IMG/VR virus record: IMGVR_UViG_3300030102_004535
Location: 12,508-46,293 of that record
DNA length: 33,786 nucleotides
DNA from: a virus
Direction: 5' to 3' (one strand)
The stretch's first letter is position 1, and the number at the start of each line of letters is the position of its first letter. Positions 1-6,752 of the stretch are shown in pieces. Position numbers and translations under genes: made by a program. The notes under the pieces were generated by a model, which made no database searches, was not told the DNA's origin, and was given only the letters and a program-made list of their open reading frames with translations.

Positions 1-1
1 T

Positions 2-397
2 GGTGATAGTACAAGGTTCAGAGACGGCATTGTGGCAGAGTACGCCGCCCATGAGGGGGCCGCCGCATTCGTTGGGACTACCGATGCATTCGGTGAAGCC
101 ATCGACGGTTTACAGAACACCGACCTCGTGATATTCGGCCTTCTGCCTTGGACACCGGGCCAAGTGACGCAAGCTGAAGGACGATTCAGTCGGCACGGGT
201 CGAAGCGTTCGGTGCTCATTATGTATACGGTCGCGCAGGGCACGGTCGATGAACATGTCGCTGACATTCTCTTGACAAAGCTACAGGCTGTCGAGGCTGT
301 GCTGGATGATAAGGAGTCGGGGGAGGTGGCGAGCACACTCGCTGGTGACCAAGACGAGGACGCGATCATAGCCTCAATCTTGAGCTTGTGTTCTTGA
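2..397 (+). CDS. SNF2/superfamily 2 helicase, C-terminal part (5'-truncated by window edge)
   Basis: The frame is open back to base 2, so this is the tail of a longer gene; the first in-frame start-like codon (GTG at 32) is probably internal. About 131 residues are visible. A helicase motif V-like stretch (GEAIDGLQNTD) is followed by a motif VI-like stretch, QAEGRFSRHGSKRSV, with the two arginines expected of the arginine finger. Next comes the segment typical of SNF2-type helicases, MYTVAQGTVDEHVADIL. Such phage enzymes are ATP-driven DNA translocases or branch-migration helicases linked to replication and recombination, which fits the nuclease, ATPase and SSB-like genes that follow. The TGA stop lies inside the first TTGACA unit of the downstream array. 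The family call is good; the exact role is inferred. Confidence 0.8.
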   Translation, partial: GDSTRFRDGIVAEYAAHEGAAAFVGTTDAFGEAIDGLQNTDLVIFGLLPWTPGQVTQAEGRFSRHGSKRSVLIMYTVAQGTVDEHVADILLTKLQAVEAVLDDKESGEVASTLAGDQDEDAIIASILSLCS

Positions 398-491
398 CAA
401 TCTTTTGACACTCTTTTGACATCTCTGTTCTTGACTTGCTTTTGACATTTTCTTTACATCCTCTTGACATTCTCTTGACGCCCTCTTGACA
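394..491 (+). repeat. Nine-unit 11-bp TTGACA-like tandem array
   Basis: TTGACA or a one-base variant starts at 394, 405, 416, 431, 442, 453, 464, 475 and 486. Every interval is 11 bp except one of 15. The unit is roughly TTGACAtyCTy, so the plus strand is strongly pyrimidine-biased. Variants are TTGACT (431), TTTACA (453) and TTGACG (475). The pitch is close to one helical turn, so all units face nearly the same side of the DNA. It lies in the gap between the helicase stop and the next start. It may be an iteron or origin, an operator array, or duplicated -35 elements; the sequence alone does not decide. Confidence 0.85.
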
Positions 492-516
492 CCATATCTA
501 GTGGCATGTGTTATAT
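486..516 (+). promoter_or_regulatory. Putative sigma70-type early promoter
   Basis: The last repeat supplies a perfect TTGACA -35 at 486-491. A -10 follows in the AT-rich block at 509-517: TGTTAT at 509-514 gives a 17-bp spacer, TTATAT at 511-516 gives 19 bp. Transcription would start near 520 and leave a leader of about 40 nt before the ATG at 561. None of the other eight TTGACA-like units has a recognisable -10 at normal spacing. It probably drives the plus-strand replication genes. Confidence 0.6.
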
Positions 517-560
517 TAACTACGTCAGCAACAAAGCTGGCGACAACCAGAGAGGACAAC

Positions 561-923
561 ATGTCTGTTAGTAATGAAGAAGAAAGCAAGCGAATCTTTT
601 TGGCTATGGTGCCACACGGCTGGGCCAAAGCGAGCACCCCTGAAGGTGCCATCGTGGGTGCGACCAAGAACATGGTCTGTAGCAACGACTACGGCTGGTT
701 CAAGGTGTGGTCCTTTACGGGCACCTCCAAGGCTTTGGACGACTGCTACGTCAGCGGCTGGGGCAGCTTGCATTGGAGTGCAGATGCGCGTAAGGAGCTT
801 TGGTCCGAGGGCGAGGTCAAGGCGGAGGACCGTTGGGGCTACGTCAGCAGCGAGCAGCAGGACAAGTACGATTCGATCACTCGGATCACCATCAAAGAGA
901 AGTACGCTCCCGAAGAGGAGTAA
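561..923 (+). CDS. Hypothetical early protein, 120 aa
   Basis: The start is the ATG at 561 with AGAGGA at 551-556. The frame runs upstream to a TTG at 486, but that lies in the repeat/promoter block and has no ribosome site. The protein is acidic at both ends (starts MSVSNEEES, ends YAPEEE) and rich in Trp and Gly in the middle (GWFKVW, SGWGSLHW, RWGYVS), suggesting a compact beta-rich fold. There are two Cys but no metal-binding pair and no membrane segment. It is the first gene after the TTGACA array and promoter, the usual place for an early host-takeover or regulatory protein, but that is context only. I do not recognise the family. Confidence 0.8.
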   Translation: MSVSNEEESKRIFLAMVPHGWAKASTPEGAIVGATKNMVCSNDYGWFKVWSFTGTSKALDDCYVSGWGSLHWSADARKELWSEGEVKAEDRWGYVSSEQQDKYDSITRITIKEKYAPEEE

Positions 924-932
924 CCATTCACC

Positions 933-948
933 GGCCCCTTCGGGGGCC
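933..948 (+). other. UUCG-tetraloop hairpin in intergenic mRNA
   Basis: GGCCCC (933-938), TTCG (939-942) and GGGGCC (943-948) form a perfect 6-bp G+C stem closed by a C(UUCG)G tetraloop, an exceptionally stable RNA loop. It sits between the stop at 923 and the ribosome site GGAGG at 957-961. No T-run follows, so it does not look like an intrinsic terminator. It is more likely an mRNA stabiliser, a processing site or a translational spacer. Confidence 0.7.
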
Positions 949-966
949 ACAACCACGGAGGACAAT

Positions 967-1296
967 ATGGGATACGACGCACACATAAACGCCTACGCTG
1001 CCATCATCATAAACATCGTGTTGGAGGCAATGGGAGATGCGGAAGGCGACTATGACGGTGGCGGCGTTACCGTTGTGGATGCGACCGCAAAAATCGCTGA
1101 CCTTTATCACGACGGCGTGTACTTCCTCGCGGAGGAGCTAGCGCATGAGGTAGAGCACGAACAGTATCGGCACTGGCACAGGCAGCCTCGGAGTGCTTGG
1201 CCGCTGTCTCCTTACGTCACCTATATGCCGATCCCCGATTTCTATGTTCGCACATCAGACCTTCAACTCATGTCTTACGTCTTGGAGGCGGCATGA
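967..1296 (+). CDS. Hypothetical protein, 109 aa
   Basis: The start is the ATG at 967 behind GGAGGACAAT; the same frame extends to 574 but only as a shadow of the previous gene. The protein begins MGYDAHINAYAAIIINIVLEAMG, then has an acidic Gly-rich stretch, an alpha-helical HDGVYFLAEELAHEVEHEQYRHWHRQ region, and a Tyr/Pro-rich C-terminus. The HEVEH cluster looks a little like a metal site, but the HExxH arrangement of metalloproteases is not matched (His-Glu-Val-Glu-His sits in a generally His/Glu-rich helix). Its stop overlaps the next start as ATGA (1293-1296), so it is probably translationally coupled to the nuclease gene. Function unknown. Confidence 0.8.
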   Translation: MGYDAHINAYAAIIINIVLEAMGDAEGDYDGGGVTVVDATAKIADLYHDGVYFLAEELAHEVEHEQYRHWHRQPRSAWPLSPYVTYMPIPDFYVRTSDLQLMSYVLEAA

Positions 1297-2114
1297 AGTA
1301 TATCGACGCAGGCCCATCGCCCGCTGGCTGGAGCAGGCTCTCGAACGTGCTCAAGTGCCCGCGCTACTACGCGCTGAACAGAGAGCACGACCGCACGGCT
1401 TCGGACGCGCTGGTGCGTGGCTCGCTGATGCACATCGCGCTCGCCCACCACTACGCGGCTATCGGCGCAGAGCAGCACGACACTCAAGTCGAGTACCTCA
1501 GTCCCGAGGCTGCGGTCGAGAGGTGTGTCGCCGAGGCAGACTGCGAGCTTCACGACAAGTGGAAGGACAACGTGATTGGCGTGTATCACCAGTACGCGAT
1601 GATGTACCCGACCCCAAGCTGGCGCATCCAAGCGGTCGAAGAGATTGTCTCGACCAAGGTCCGCGATGACGTGCGGGATGTCTCGTATGATTACACGGCC
1701 CGCATCGACCTCATCGTAGCTCACCACGGCAAGCACTACTTCGTGGACCACAAGACGAGCTTCATGATTCTACGCAAGACGTACAACAAGTACACCTTGT
1801 CGGGTCAGTTCCTTGGTCAACAGATGATTGGGCGCGAGATGTTCGGCGACGACTTCGGGGGCGTCATCCTTAACCTCATCGGATGGGATGATAAGAAGCC
1901 TGTTTCTTCGTTTAAAAGGAAAGTTCTGCCTTATGCAGAAAAGTCTGTTGCGCTCTTTCCTGATACAGTTATAATGGGCGAGAGGATGATAGCCGACTTC
2001 AGCGGGAGGGATGCCTTCCACTGGCCCGGTGCTCATCGGGAGACAGCGTGCCAAACGACCTATGGCCCCTGTAGTTTTTTTGAGACCTGTAAAAGAGGAG
2101 GACACTATGAGTAA
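1293..2114 (+). CDS. PD-(D/E)XK nuclease, Cas4/AddB-like with Fe-S cysteines
   Basis: 273 aa. The ATG at 1293 overlaps the upstream stop and has GGAGG at 1284-1288. It shows the RecB-nuclease layout: CPRYYAL with Cys22 near the N-terminus, GSLMH around 43-47, ARIDLI with Asp139, VDHKT with Asp152 and Lys154 (the D...DxK core), then a Gln-rich helix GQFLGQQ near 171-177. The C-terminus carries Cys253, Cys260 and Cys266. With Cys22 this makes the four-Cys pattern that holds a 4Fe-4S cluster in Cas4 and AddB nucleases. In phages such enzymes resect DNA ends for recombination or degrade host DNA. It overlaps the ATPase gene by 8 bp, pointing to a joint recombination module. Polarity and substrate cannot be read from sequence. 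Confidence 0.88.
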   Translation: MKYIDAGPSPAGWSRLSNVLKCPRYYALNREHDRTASDALVRGSLMHIALAHHYAAIGAEQHDTQVEYLSPEAAVERCVAEADCELHDKWKDNVIGVYHQYAMMYPTPSWRIQAVEEIVSTKVRDDVRDVSYDYTARIDLIVAHHGKHYFVDHKTSFMILRKTYNKYTLSGQFLGQQMIGREMFGDDFGGVILNLIGWDDKKPVSSFKRKVLPYAEKSVALFPDTVIMGERMIADFSGRDAFHWPGAHRETACQTTYGPCSFFETCKRGGHYE

Positions 2115-3027
2115 GTTGCCGTTTGTCTTTGGCATCATTTACGCTGCGCCCAAGAAGGGCAAGACGCTTGGTTTGATTAAGGCTGACCCCGAGGCTCTGG
2201 TCATCACGCCAGTCGGCGGGACATCCTGCGCGGAGTACCTTGGTGTAGAGCCGGAGACTTGGCTTGTTACACCGGACACCCGTGTGGACAAAATCATCGA
2301 GGTCATCAACCGGGCGTCGAAGTCCAAGAAGTTTCGCTCCGTCATCATTGATGACTTCAGCCTCATTGCCGATTCAGAGCTTCACCACATCCAGACCAAC
2401 CCGCGCAACGCTGGCTTCAAGGCGTTCGACGTGTTGAACAAGACCATGTATAAACTTCGCGATGCTGCCCGCAACGCTGAGTGTCACGTCTTCCTCGTCA
2501 TGCACGAGACTCCTCCTCGCGAGGTTACCCGTGACAACAAGACCGTCTTCATTCCGGGGCACCCGTCCATCACAGGATGGAAACTCCCAGAGAAGATTCC
2601 GGCGATGGCTGACTTCGTGGTCCGCATCAAGCATGACCCTCGGGCTATCAGCAACTGGCCGTATGTCTACCAATCCGCGCCGACGCCCGACTACATTACC
2701 GGCAGTCGCTTGGCCATGATGCCTGCTTACTCCCCGACCAACATACGCGAGGTCATGCTTGCCACAGGTTACGACCTGCCCCGGCCCGAAGGCATGGAGT
2801 GGATGGACGATGTGGCGGAGGCTGTTTGTGAAGAGCTTGTCAAGGCGGAGGCCAAAGACAAGAGGTCTGTTAAGAAGTGGCTGTCCAGCGATGGCCCTGC
2901 TTTGGCAGAAGCGTACAAGGACAAAGACCCAAGGCACGTTCGCTGGGCAATCAGCGACGGCATCGATCGGGCGGTACTTCGCCGCCACAAAACCAACCTG
3001 TTGACCGATTTTATCGACAACTTTTAA
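2107..3027 (+). CDS. RecA-like P-loop ATPase (AAA_24/Sak4-type)
   Basis: 306 aa. The ATG at 2107 follows a strong AAGAGGAGG and overlaps the nuclease gene. The Walker A is AAPKKGKT (13-20), fitting [AG]x4GK[ST] with Ala in first place. The Walker B is SVIIDD (78-83). A following HVFLVMHE strand (127-134) resembles the sensor region of RecA-fold phage ATPases that assist single-strand annealing or recombination. The C-terminal 80 residues are helical and charged, with no known domain visible. Flanked by a Cas4-like nuclease and an SSB-like gene, it most likely promotes recombination-dependent replication. Helicase loader is an alternative role for the same fold. Confidence 0.8.
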   Translation: MSKLPFVFGIIYAAPKKGKTLGLIKADPEALVITPVGGTSCAEYLGVEPETWLVTPDTRVDKIIEVINRASKSKKFRSVIIDDFSLIADSELHHIQTNPRNAGFKAFDVLNKTMYKLRDAARNAECHVFLVMHETPPREVTRDNKTVFIPGHPSITGWKLPEKIPAMADFVVRIKHDPRAISNWPYVYQSAPTPDYITGSRLAMMPAYSPTNIREVMLATGYDLPRPEGMEWMDDVAEAVCEELVKAEAKDKRSVKKWLSSDGPALAEAYKDKDPRHVRWAISDGIDRAVLRRHKTNLLTDFIDNF

Positions 3028-3044
3028 TAGAGAGGGAGAGTAAA

Positions 3045-3512
3045 ATGGCTGTTATCTTTCGAGCAGATACAGATGATATGAACAGTGGCAAGCTAGAGGA
3101 GCGGGGCATCTACAAGGTGGAGGTCAAGTCTTTGAAGGCGGAAGTCAGCAAGAGCGGCAAGGACATGGTGAATGTCGCAGCCGAAGTTGTTGAGGGTGAG
3201 CACAAGGGCAAGATGGTGTATAAGCGCATCATGATTCCCACTGCCGAACTCAAGTGGCCCCGCTTCCGCTGGCTGAAGATGCTGGAGTCATTTGGACATT
3301 CCGTTGACGAGGCCAAAGCCATTATGGACAGCGGCGTGGATGACGAGCAGCACGTCCTCGGGCAGCAGGGTTGGATTGAGTTTACCCCTGCTGTCGGCGA
3401 AGGGTCGTTTGCGGAGGCGGAGTGGGTGACTGAGCGTGAAGCCAAGTCCCGCACGGCCATCGCAGCCGAGGCGGAAGCCGCTCGTGCCGACATGGACGAC
3501 ATGCCCTTCTAA
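3045..3512 (+). CDS. Single-stranded DNA-binding protein-like (DUF669-type)
   Basis: 155 aa. The ATG at 3045 lies behind GAGGGAGAG (3032-3040). The N-terminal half alternates short strands (GIYKVEVKSLKAEVSKSG, DMVNVAAEVVEG, MVYKRIMIP), as in OB-fold-like phage proteins of the DUF669 type. The C-terminal part is Ala/Glu-rich and ends in ADMDDMPF. That tail closely resembles the acidic tip of bacterial SSB (DDDIPF), which docks partner enzymes, and is the strongest evidence for an SSB role. It would cover ssDNA made by the neighbouring nuclease, helicase and polymerase. It is followed by a long structured gene-free region. Confidence 0.78.
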   Translation: MAVIFRADTDDMNSGKLEERGIYKVEVKSLKAEVSKSGKDMVNVAAEVVEGEHKGKMVYKRIMIPTAELKWPRFRWLKMLESFGHSVDEAKAIMDSGVDDEQHVLGQQGWIEFTPAVGEGSFAEAEWVTEREAKSRTAIAAEAEAARADMDDMPF

Positions 3513-3518
3513 ACACTT

Positions 3519-3704
3519 TGGGGCGCCCTAATCTCGTGGGTGGTTGTGTCCTTCCCGCTTGCGAGTAGGTTTCGTGGTTGTCGCCGTGGGGCGTCCCATT
3601 TATTTTAAGCGGGGGTCTTTGCAGACTCTTTCTTCAGCGGAGTTAGGGCAAGGTAGAGGTTTTACTAAATTTCCCTCCACCTGTCCGCGCAGAGGCCCCT
3701 GCTT
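3519..3704 (+). ncRNA. Candidate structured RNA, two long hairpin domains
   Basis: The 203-nt gap 3513-3715 holds no credible gene but folds strongly. Domain 1: 3519-3530 pairs with 3587-3598 as 12 continuous pairs and encloses a second hairpin, 3533-3543 with 3555-3565. Domain 2: 3607-3622 pairs with 3689-3704 as 16 continuous pairs, then 3637-3641 with 3684-3688, then 3651-3659 with 3674-3682 (one A/C mismatch). Several pairs are G-U on the plus strand and would be A-C mismatches on the minus strand, which favours a plus-sense RNA. A TTTATTTT linker (3599-3606) follows domain 1 and TTTT follows domain 2, so one or both may act as terminators. The 3' strand of domain 2 ends three bases before the GGAG of the next gene. 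The class is not recognised. Confidence 0.55.
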
Positions 3705-3715
3705 TTGGAGACACC

Positions 3716-3901
3716 ATGAACTGCTGGCATTGTAAAGACACCGAACTAATCTGGGGCGGCGACCATGAAGCCGAAGGTAGTACCGTTTACAGTATGGTCA
3801 CCAACCTGACCTGCCCCAAGTGTAGCGCACTGGTTCTGGTGTACTCTGGTGTAGAGGAAGTCGAGCCTCCTTCAAGGATCGTTTTTGATGGCGGAACTTG
3901 A
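3716..3901 (+). CDS. Small zinc-ribbon protein, 61 aa
   Basis: The ATG at 3716 is preceded by TTTTGGAG (3703-3710). Two CxxC pairs (Cys3/Cys6 and Cys33/Cys36) are separated by 26 residues, the pattern of a small zinc ribbon. The rest is hydrophobic strands and an acidic tail. Proteins of this size and pattern are common accessory factors in phage replication regions, but no specific role can be assigned. The leader carries the structured RNA described above, so expression may be controlled by RNA folding. The end overlaps the next gene by 14 bp. Confidence 0.75.
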   Translation: MNCWHCKDTELIWGGDHEAEGSTVYSMVTNLTCPKCSALVLVYSGVEEVEPPSRIVFDGGT

Positions 3902-4217
3902 TTTCTACAGGCCCGGACGGAAGGCAACTGCCGCGCTCGAACGCTTAATGAAGTTTTGGGAAGTCGAGCGGAAAGACTGCACCCCGATGGAAAAATCGGG
4001 GTTCACCATACTGAAACGGCGCGGCTTGGTGAAAAACAAGAAGGGCACTTACATGCGACCTGACTTTAATACCGCCGAAGAACTAGACGCTTGGTTTGAC
4101 TGGCTCGAAGACTGTCTCGGTGTTGCACGCGAGGCTCCACTGGCAGTAAACCCCGGCGAAGTAAATGCCCAGCGGAACACTGATGGCCACATAGGACAGC
4201 AGGTAGAACGTGACTAA
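3888..4217 (+). CDS. Hypothetical protein, 109 aa
   Basis: The ATG at 3888 is preferred over the adjacent TTG at 3885; AAGGAT lies about eight bases upstream (3874-3879), inside the previous gene. The protein starts MAELDFYRPGRKATAALERL and has a mixed helical, basic region (KSGFTILKRRGLVKNKKGTY), then an acidic helix (AEELDAWFDWLEDCLG) and a polar tail. The basic stretch with a Leu/Arg pattern could be a small winged-helix or other nucleic-acid-binding fold, but this is a guess. It lies between the zinc ribbon and the DNA polymerase. A 63-bp gap follows with only a very weak promoter-like sequence. Confidence 0.7.
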   Translation: MAELDFYRPGRKATAALERLMKFWEVERKDCTPMEKSGFTILKRRGLVKNKKGTYMRPDFNTAEELDAWFDWLEDCLGVAREAPLAVNPGEVNAQRNTDGHIGQQVERD

Positions 4218-4280
4218 TAGGGCACCGACTTCTTTGTGATTCATTCTCATTAACCTAACATACTAACCAAGGACACTCTT

Positions 4281-6743
4281 GTGGGATTTAACAAAGCGCA
4301 GTGCAGTAAATGTCCGTTGCGAAAATACTGGCAGGCTGAAGGCAAATGGGAGCGAGTAGATTTTCTTCACAACGAATCCGATGTCTTGGTCTTGGGTGAC
4401 GCGCCATCTAAACAGGCTTCTGCTTTGGGCAGAGCATGGGCAGATGAGCACGGCGTTGCCATGAAAGAGGCCCTTGAGTCCGCGAGAGTAAAGCCTCACA
4501 ATGTGGACTATGGTTATGTTGTCGGGTGCCGGTGGCCGAAAGACAATGCGGGCATGTTTATGCAGGTACTTAAAAAGAGAAACCGCAGGCTTGCGGCGAA
4601 GGGCAGGCCCTTAGAGATGTCTCCGATTGAGGCATGTCGCGGACACTTAGAGGAAGAACTGTCCCGATACAAAACAGTCATCACATGTGGCCCAACTGCG
4701 GCCAAGGCTGTACTAGCAGGCAACCCGTCACTGGAGGCTGTTAGAGGCGGCCCTACGGTTGCGGACGGACGCAAGGTACTGCCTACATACCATCCGTCCC
4801 AACTCGTCTCACAGAGGCATCTGCGGCCCGTATTGCACAGCGACATTCAGAAGGCGGTACGCCACCATCGTGACCGGCTTCGATGGCCTGAGCCTGTTGT
4901 CCGATACAATCCCCCGCCGGATGTTGTGCGGGAGTTTTTTGCGGATGCCGCGAAGAATGACTGGTTGTTGTCTTACGATGTTGAGACTGACGGAATCGAC
5001 GCGCTCAATGCTGACCTTCGCTGCATTGGTATAGGAACTGATAATGAAGTTTTAATGCTTGGATTCCTTAGCATTGACGGAACATCGAGATTCTATTCGC
5101 CAGCCGAGGAGGAGGACATTAAACGGCTGCTCCGCGAGGTGTTTGATGAGCGATCTAAAATTCGGATTTGTGGTCACAATGCAGGTTACTTTGATCGCCT
5201 TGTTGTGGAGCAGCATCTGGGCGTTACCCCTGCCCCTCTTGTAGACACACTCCTTCTGCACAAACTCGGGGCGTCTGAGTACAGGCACAGCCTTGGCTTT
5301 GTGGGGTCGGTGCTGACAGACGTTCCTGCGTGGAAGGCAGACCATGCGGGCGTCACGGCCAAGACGGACGAGGAACTCCACGAATACTGCGCGACTGACG
5401 TGGCAGTTACGGCTCGTATTGTGCAGCCGCTGCTTGAGATGGTATACGACCGTAAACAGACGCACTTGATTGAGAAGGACTTGCGTATGCAGAGCTTGTG
5501 CGCCGGGATGCGGCGGATGGGCATTCGTATACATGAGCCTACACGGGCCGCCCATGAGGAAGAGCAGACGGCTGTCGCCCGGAAATGGTTAGGCAAGCTA
5601 AGGCGGATAGAGCCGGACATAAACCCGAACTCCCCCACACAGCTTCGTCACTTGCTGTTTACAAAATGGAGCCTGCCCCCGCATGAGTATACCTTGTCGG
5701 GCGAGCCTTCGACCAGTGCCTCCTCACTGCGGGCACTGTCCGTCAATCCTCTCGCAGATGAAGAGCAGCAGGAGTTTATTCAGGCGCTTCGTTTTTACCG
5801 CAGGGCTGAAAAGCTGCTGTCCACCTACATTAGAAAGTTTGCGCCTGAGACCGGCGTAGTAAAGGATGGTTATGTCTACCCAGATTACAACTCACACGGA
5901 ACTGTTACCGGACGACTTTCTTCGTCTAACCCTAACTTCCAGAATATCCCGTTCAACCTACGAGATATGTTTATCCCTCCAGACGGTTGCGTCTTCGTCG
6001 GTGCGGACTATGATCAACTCGAACTACGCTTCGCAGCCGCCTTGGCAAACGCCAAGCACTACCTCGACGCCTTCGAGAAAAAAGAGATTGACCCCCACAA
6101 CCTCACCGCAGACCTCATGTTCGGAGAAGTCTTCTGGAATGCGGAAGGTGCGCCGGATACCAAGATGGGCAAAGGCAAGGGTCAGTTTAAGCAACTGCGT
6201 AACTTGGCCAAGACAATCTGCTTTGCCTCGCTATACGGTGCGTCCGCGCCTAAGGTTCATGAGATAATCCAGAGGGCCGAGGACGACGACGGCAACATGC
6301 TGTACGCCCACTATGACTTGCGTCAGATTCGACTACTTCACCGCCGCTGGAAATCTAAGGCCCCGGAGTTTGAGGCTTGGTGGAAAAGCGCGATGCGAAA
6401 GTTTGCGTTGGACGGCTACATTGAAGAGGTCGTCTGGATGCGGCGTCGGTACTTCGCCGAAGAGGACTACAACGCCATCCTGAACTTCGGGGTGCAGGCA
6501 GGCGGATTTGCTGTGGTAGCCATGTCTATGCTTGAGCTTGTCGAGAAGCACATCCCGTTCGACTTCGACAACAAGATAGGGCTGGTCAATCAACTACACG
6601 ATGCCGTGCTTCTGTCGGTTCCCGAGGCGCGTGCCGAGGAGGTCAAGCAGATCGTTGACGAAACCTTGACACGCAGGGTGGACGGTCTCGATGTTACCTT
6701 CAGCGCGGAAGCAGAGATAGGAATGACTTGGAAAGATGTCTAG
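4281..6743 (+). CDS. UDG family 4-like domain fused to family A DNA polymerase with 3'-5' exonuclease
   Basis: 820 aa. The start is a GTG at 4281 with AAGGA at 4269-4273. Residues 1-200 look like a family 4 uracil-DNA glycosylase: four Fe-S cysteines in the right places (C8, C11, C83, C119), LVLGDAPSK near 36-44 and TYHPS at 169-173. Proofreading motifs are complete: DVET (Asp233, Glu235), CGHNAGYFD (Asn300, Asp305) and YCATD (Tyr369, Asp373). Polymerase motifs are TGRLSSSNPNFQNIP (543-557), motif A DYDQLELR (Asp576), motif B RNLAKTICFASLYG (Lys644, Phe648, Tyr652) and motif C QLHDAV (His773, Asp774). Motif C has Ala where Pol I has Glu. Phe648 matches Phe762 of E. coli Pol I. This is the replicative polymerase; whether the UDG domain is an active repair enzyme or a binding module is open. 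Confidence 0.93.
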   Translation: MGFNKAQCSKCPLRKYWQAEGKWERVDFLHNESDVLVLGDAPSKQASALGRAWADEHGVAMKEALESARVKPHNVDYGYVVGCRWPKDNAGMFMQVLKKRNRRLAAKGRPLEMSPIEACRGHLEEELSRYKTVITCGPTAAKAVLAGNPSLEAVRGGPTVADGRKVLPTYHPSQLVSQRHLRPVLHSDIQKAVRHHRDRLRWPEPVVRYNPPPDVVREFFADAAKNDWLLSYDVETDGIDALNADLRCIGIGTDNEVLMLGFLSIDGTSRFYSPAEEEDIKRLLREVFDERSKIRICGHNAGYFDRLVVEQHLGVTPAPLVDTLLLHKLGASEYRHSLGFVGSVLTDVPAWKADHAGVTAKTDEELHEYCATDVAVTARIVQPLLEMVYDRKQTHLIEKDLRMQSLCAGMRRMGIRIHEPTRAAHEEEQTAVARKWLGKLRRIEPDINPNSPTQLRHLLFTKWSLPPHEYTLSGEPSTSASSLRALSVNPLADEEQQEFIQALRFYRRAEKLLSTYIRKFAPETGVVKDGYVYPDYNSHGTVTGRLSSSNPNFQNIPFNLRDMFIPPDGCVFVGADYDQLELRFAAALANAKHYLDAFEKKEIDPHNLTADLMFGEVFWNAEGAPDTKMGKGKGQFKQLRNLAKTICFASLYGASAPKVHEIIQRAEDDDGNMLYAHYDLRQIRLLHRRWKSKAPEFEAWWKSAMRKFALDGYIEEVVWMRRRYFAEEDYNAILNFGVQAGGFAVVAMSMLELVEKHIPFDFDNKIGLVNQLHDAVLLSVPEARAEEVKQIVDETLTRRVDGLDVTFSAEAEIGMTWKDV

Positions 6744-6752
6744 GGAGGACAC

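Noticed and set aside
394-491. CRISPR array
   Set aside because: The unit is 11 bp with no separate spacers of 25-40 bp; the pitch fits iterons or operators instead.
933-948. Intrinsic terminator
   Set aside because: The stem is good but no U-run follows, and the next gene starts 18 bases later.
525-986. Minus-strand frames of up to 153 aa over the early genes (also 374-685)
   Set aside because: They mirror the plus-strand genes, lack ribosome sites and would cover the early promoter.
3519-3704. tRNA or tmRNA in the gap
   Set aside because: No acceptor arm of seven pairs with a TΨC-like GTTCRA arm and no anticodon arm could be placed; stems are too long.
3544-3735. 63-aa plus-strand frame across the structured gap
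   Set aside because: No ribosome site, GTG start, odd Arg/Pro/Gly composition and strong RNA pairing instead; it also overlaps the well-supported zinc-ribbon start.
4234-4261. Promoter before the polymerase (TTGTGA, 16 bp, TAACAT)
   Set aside because: Only four of six matches in each box and a short spacer; too weak to list.
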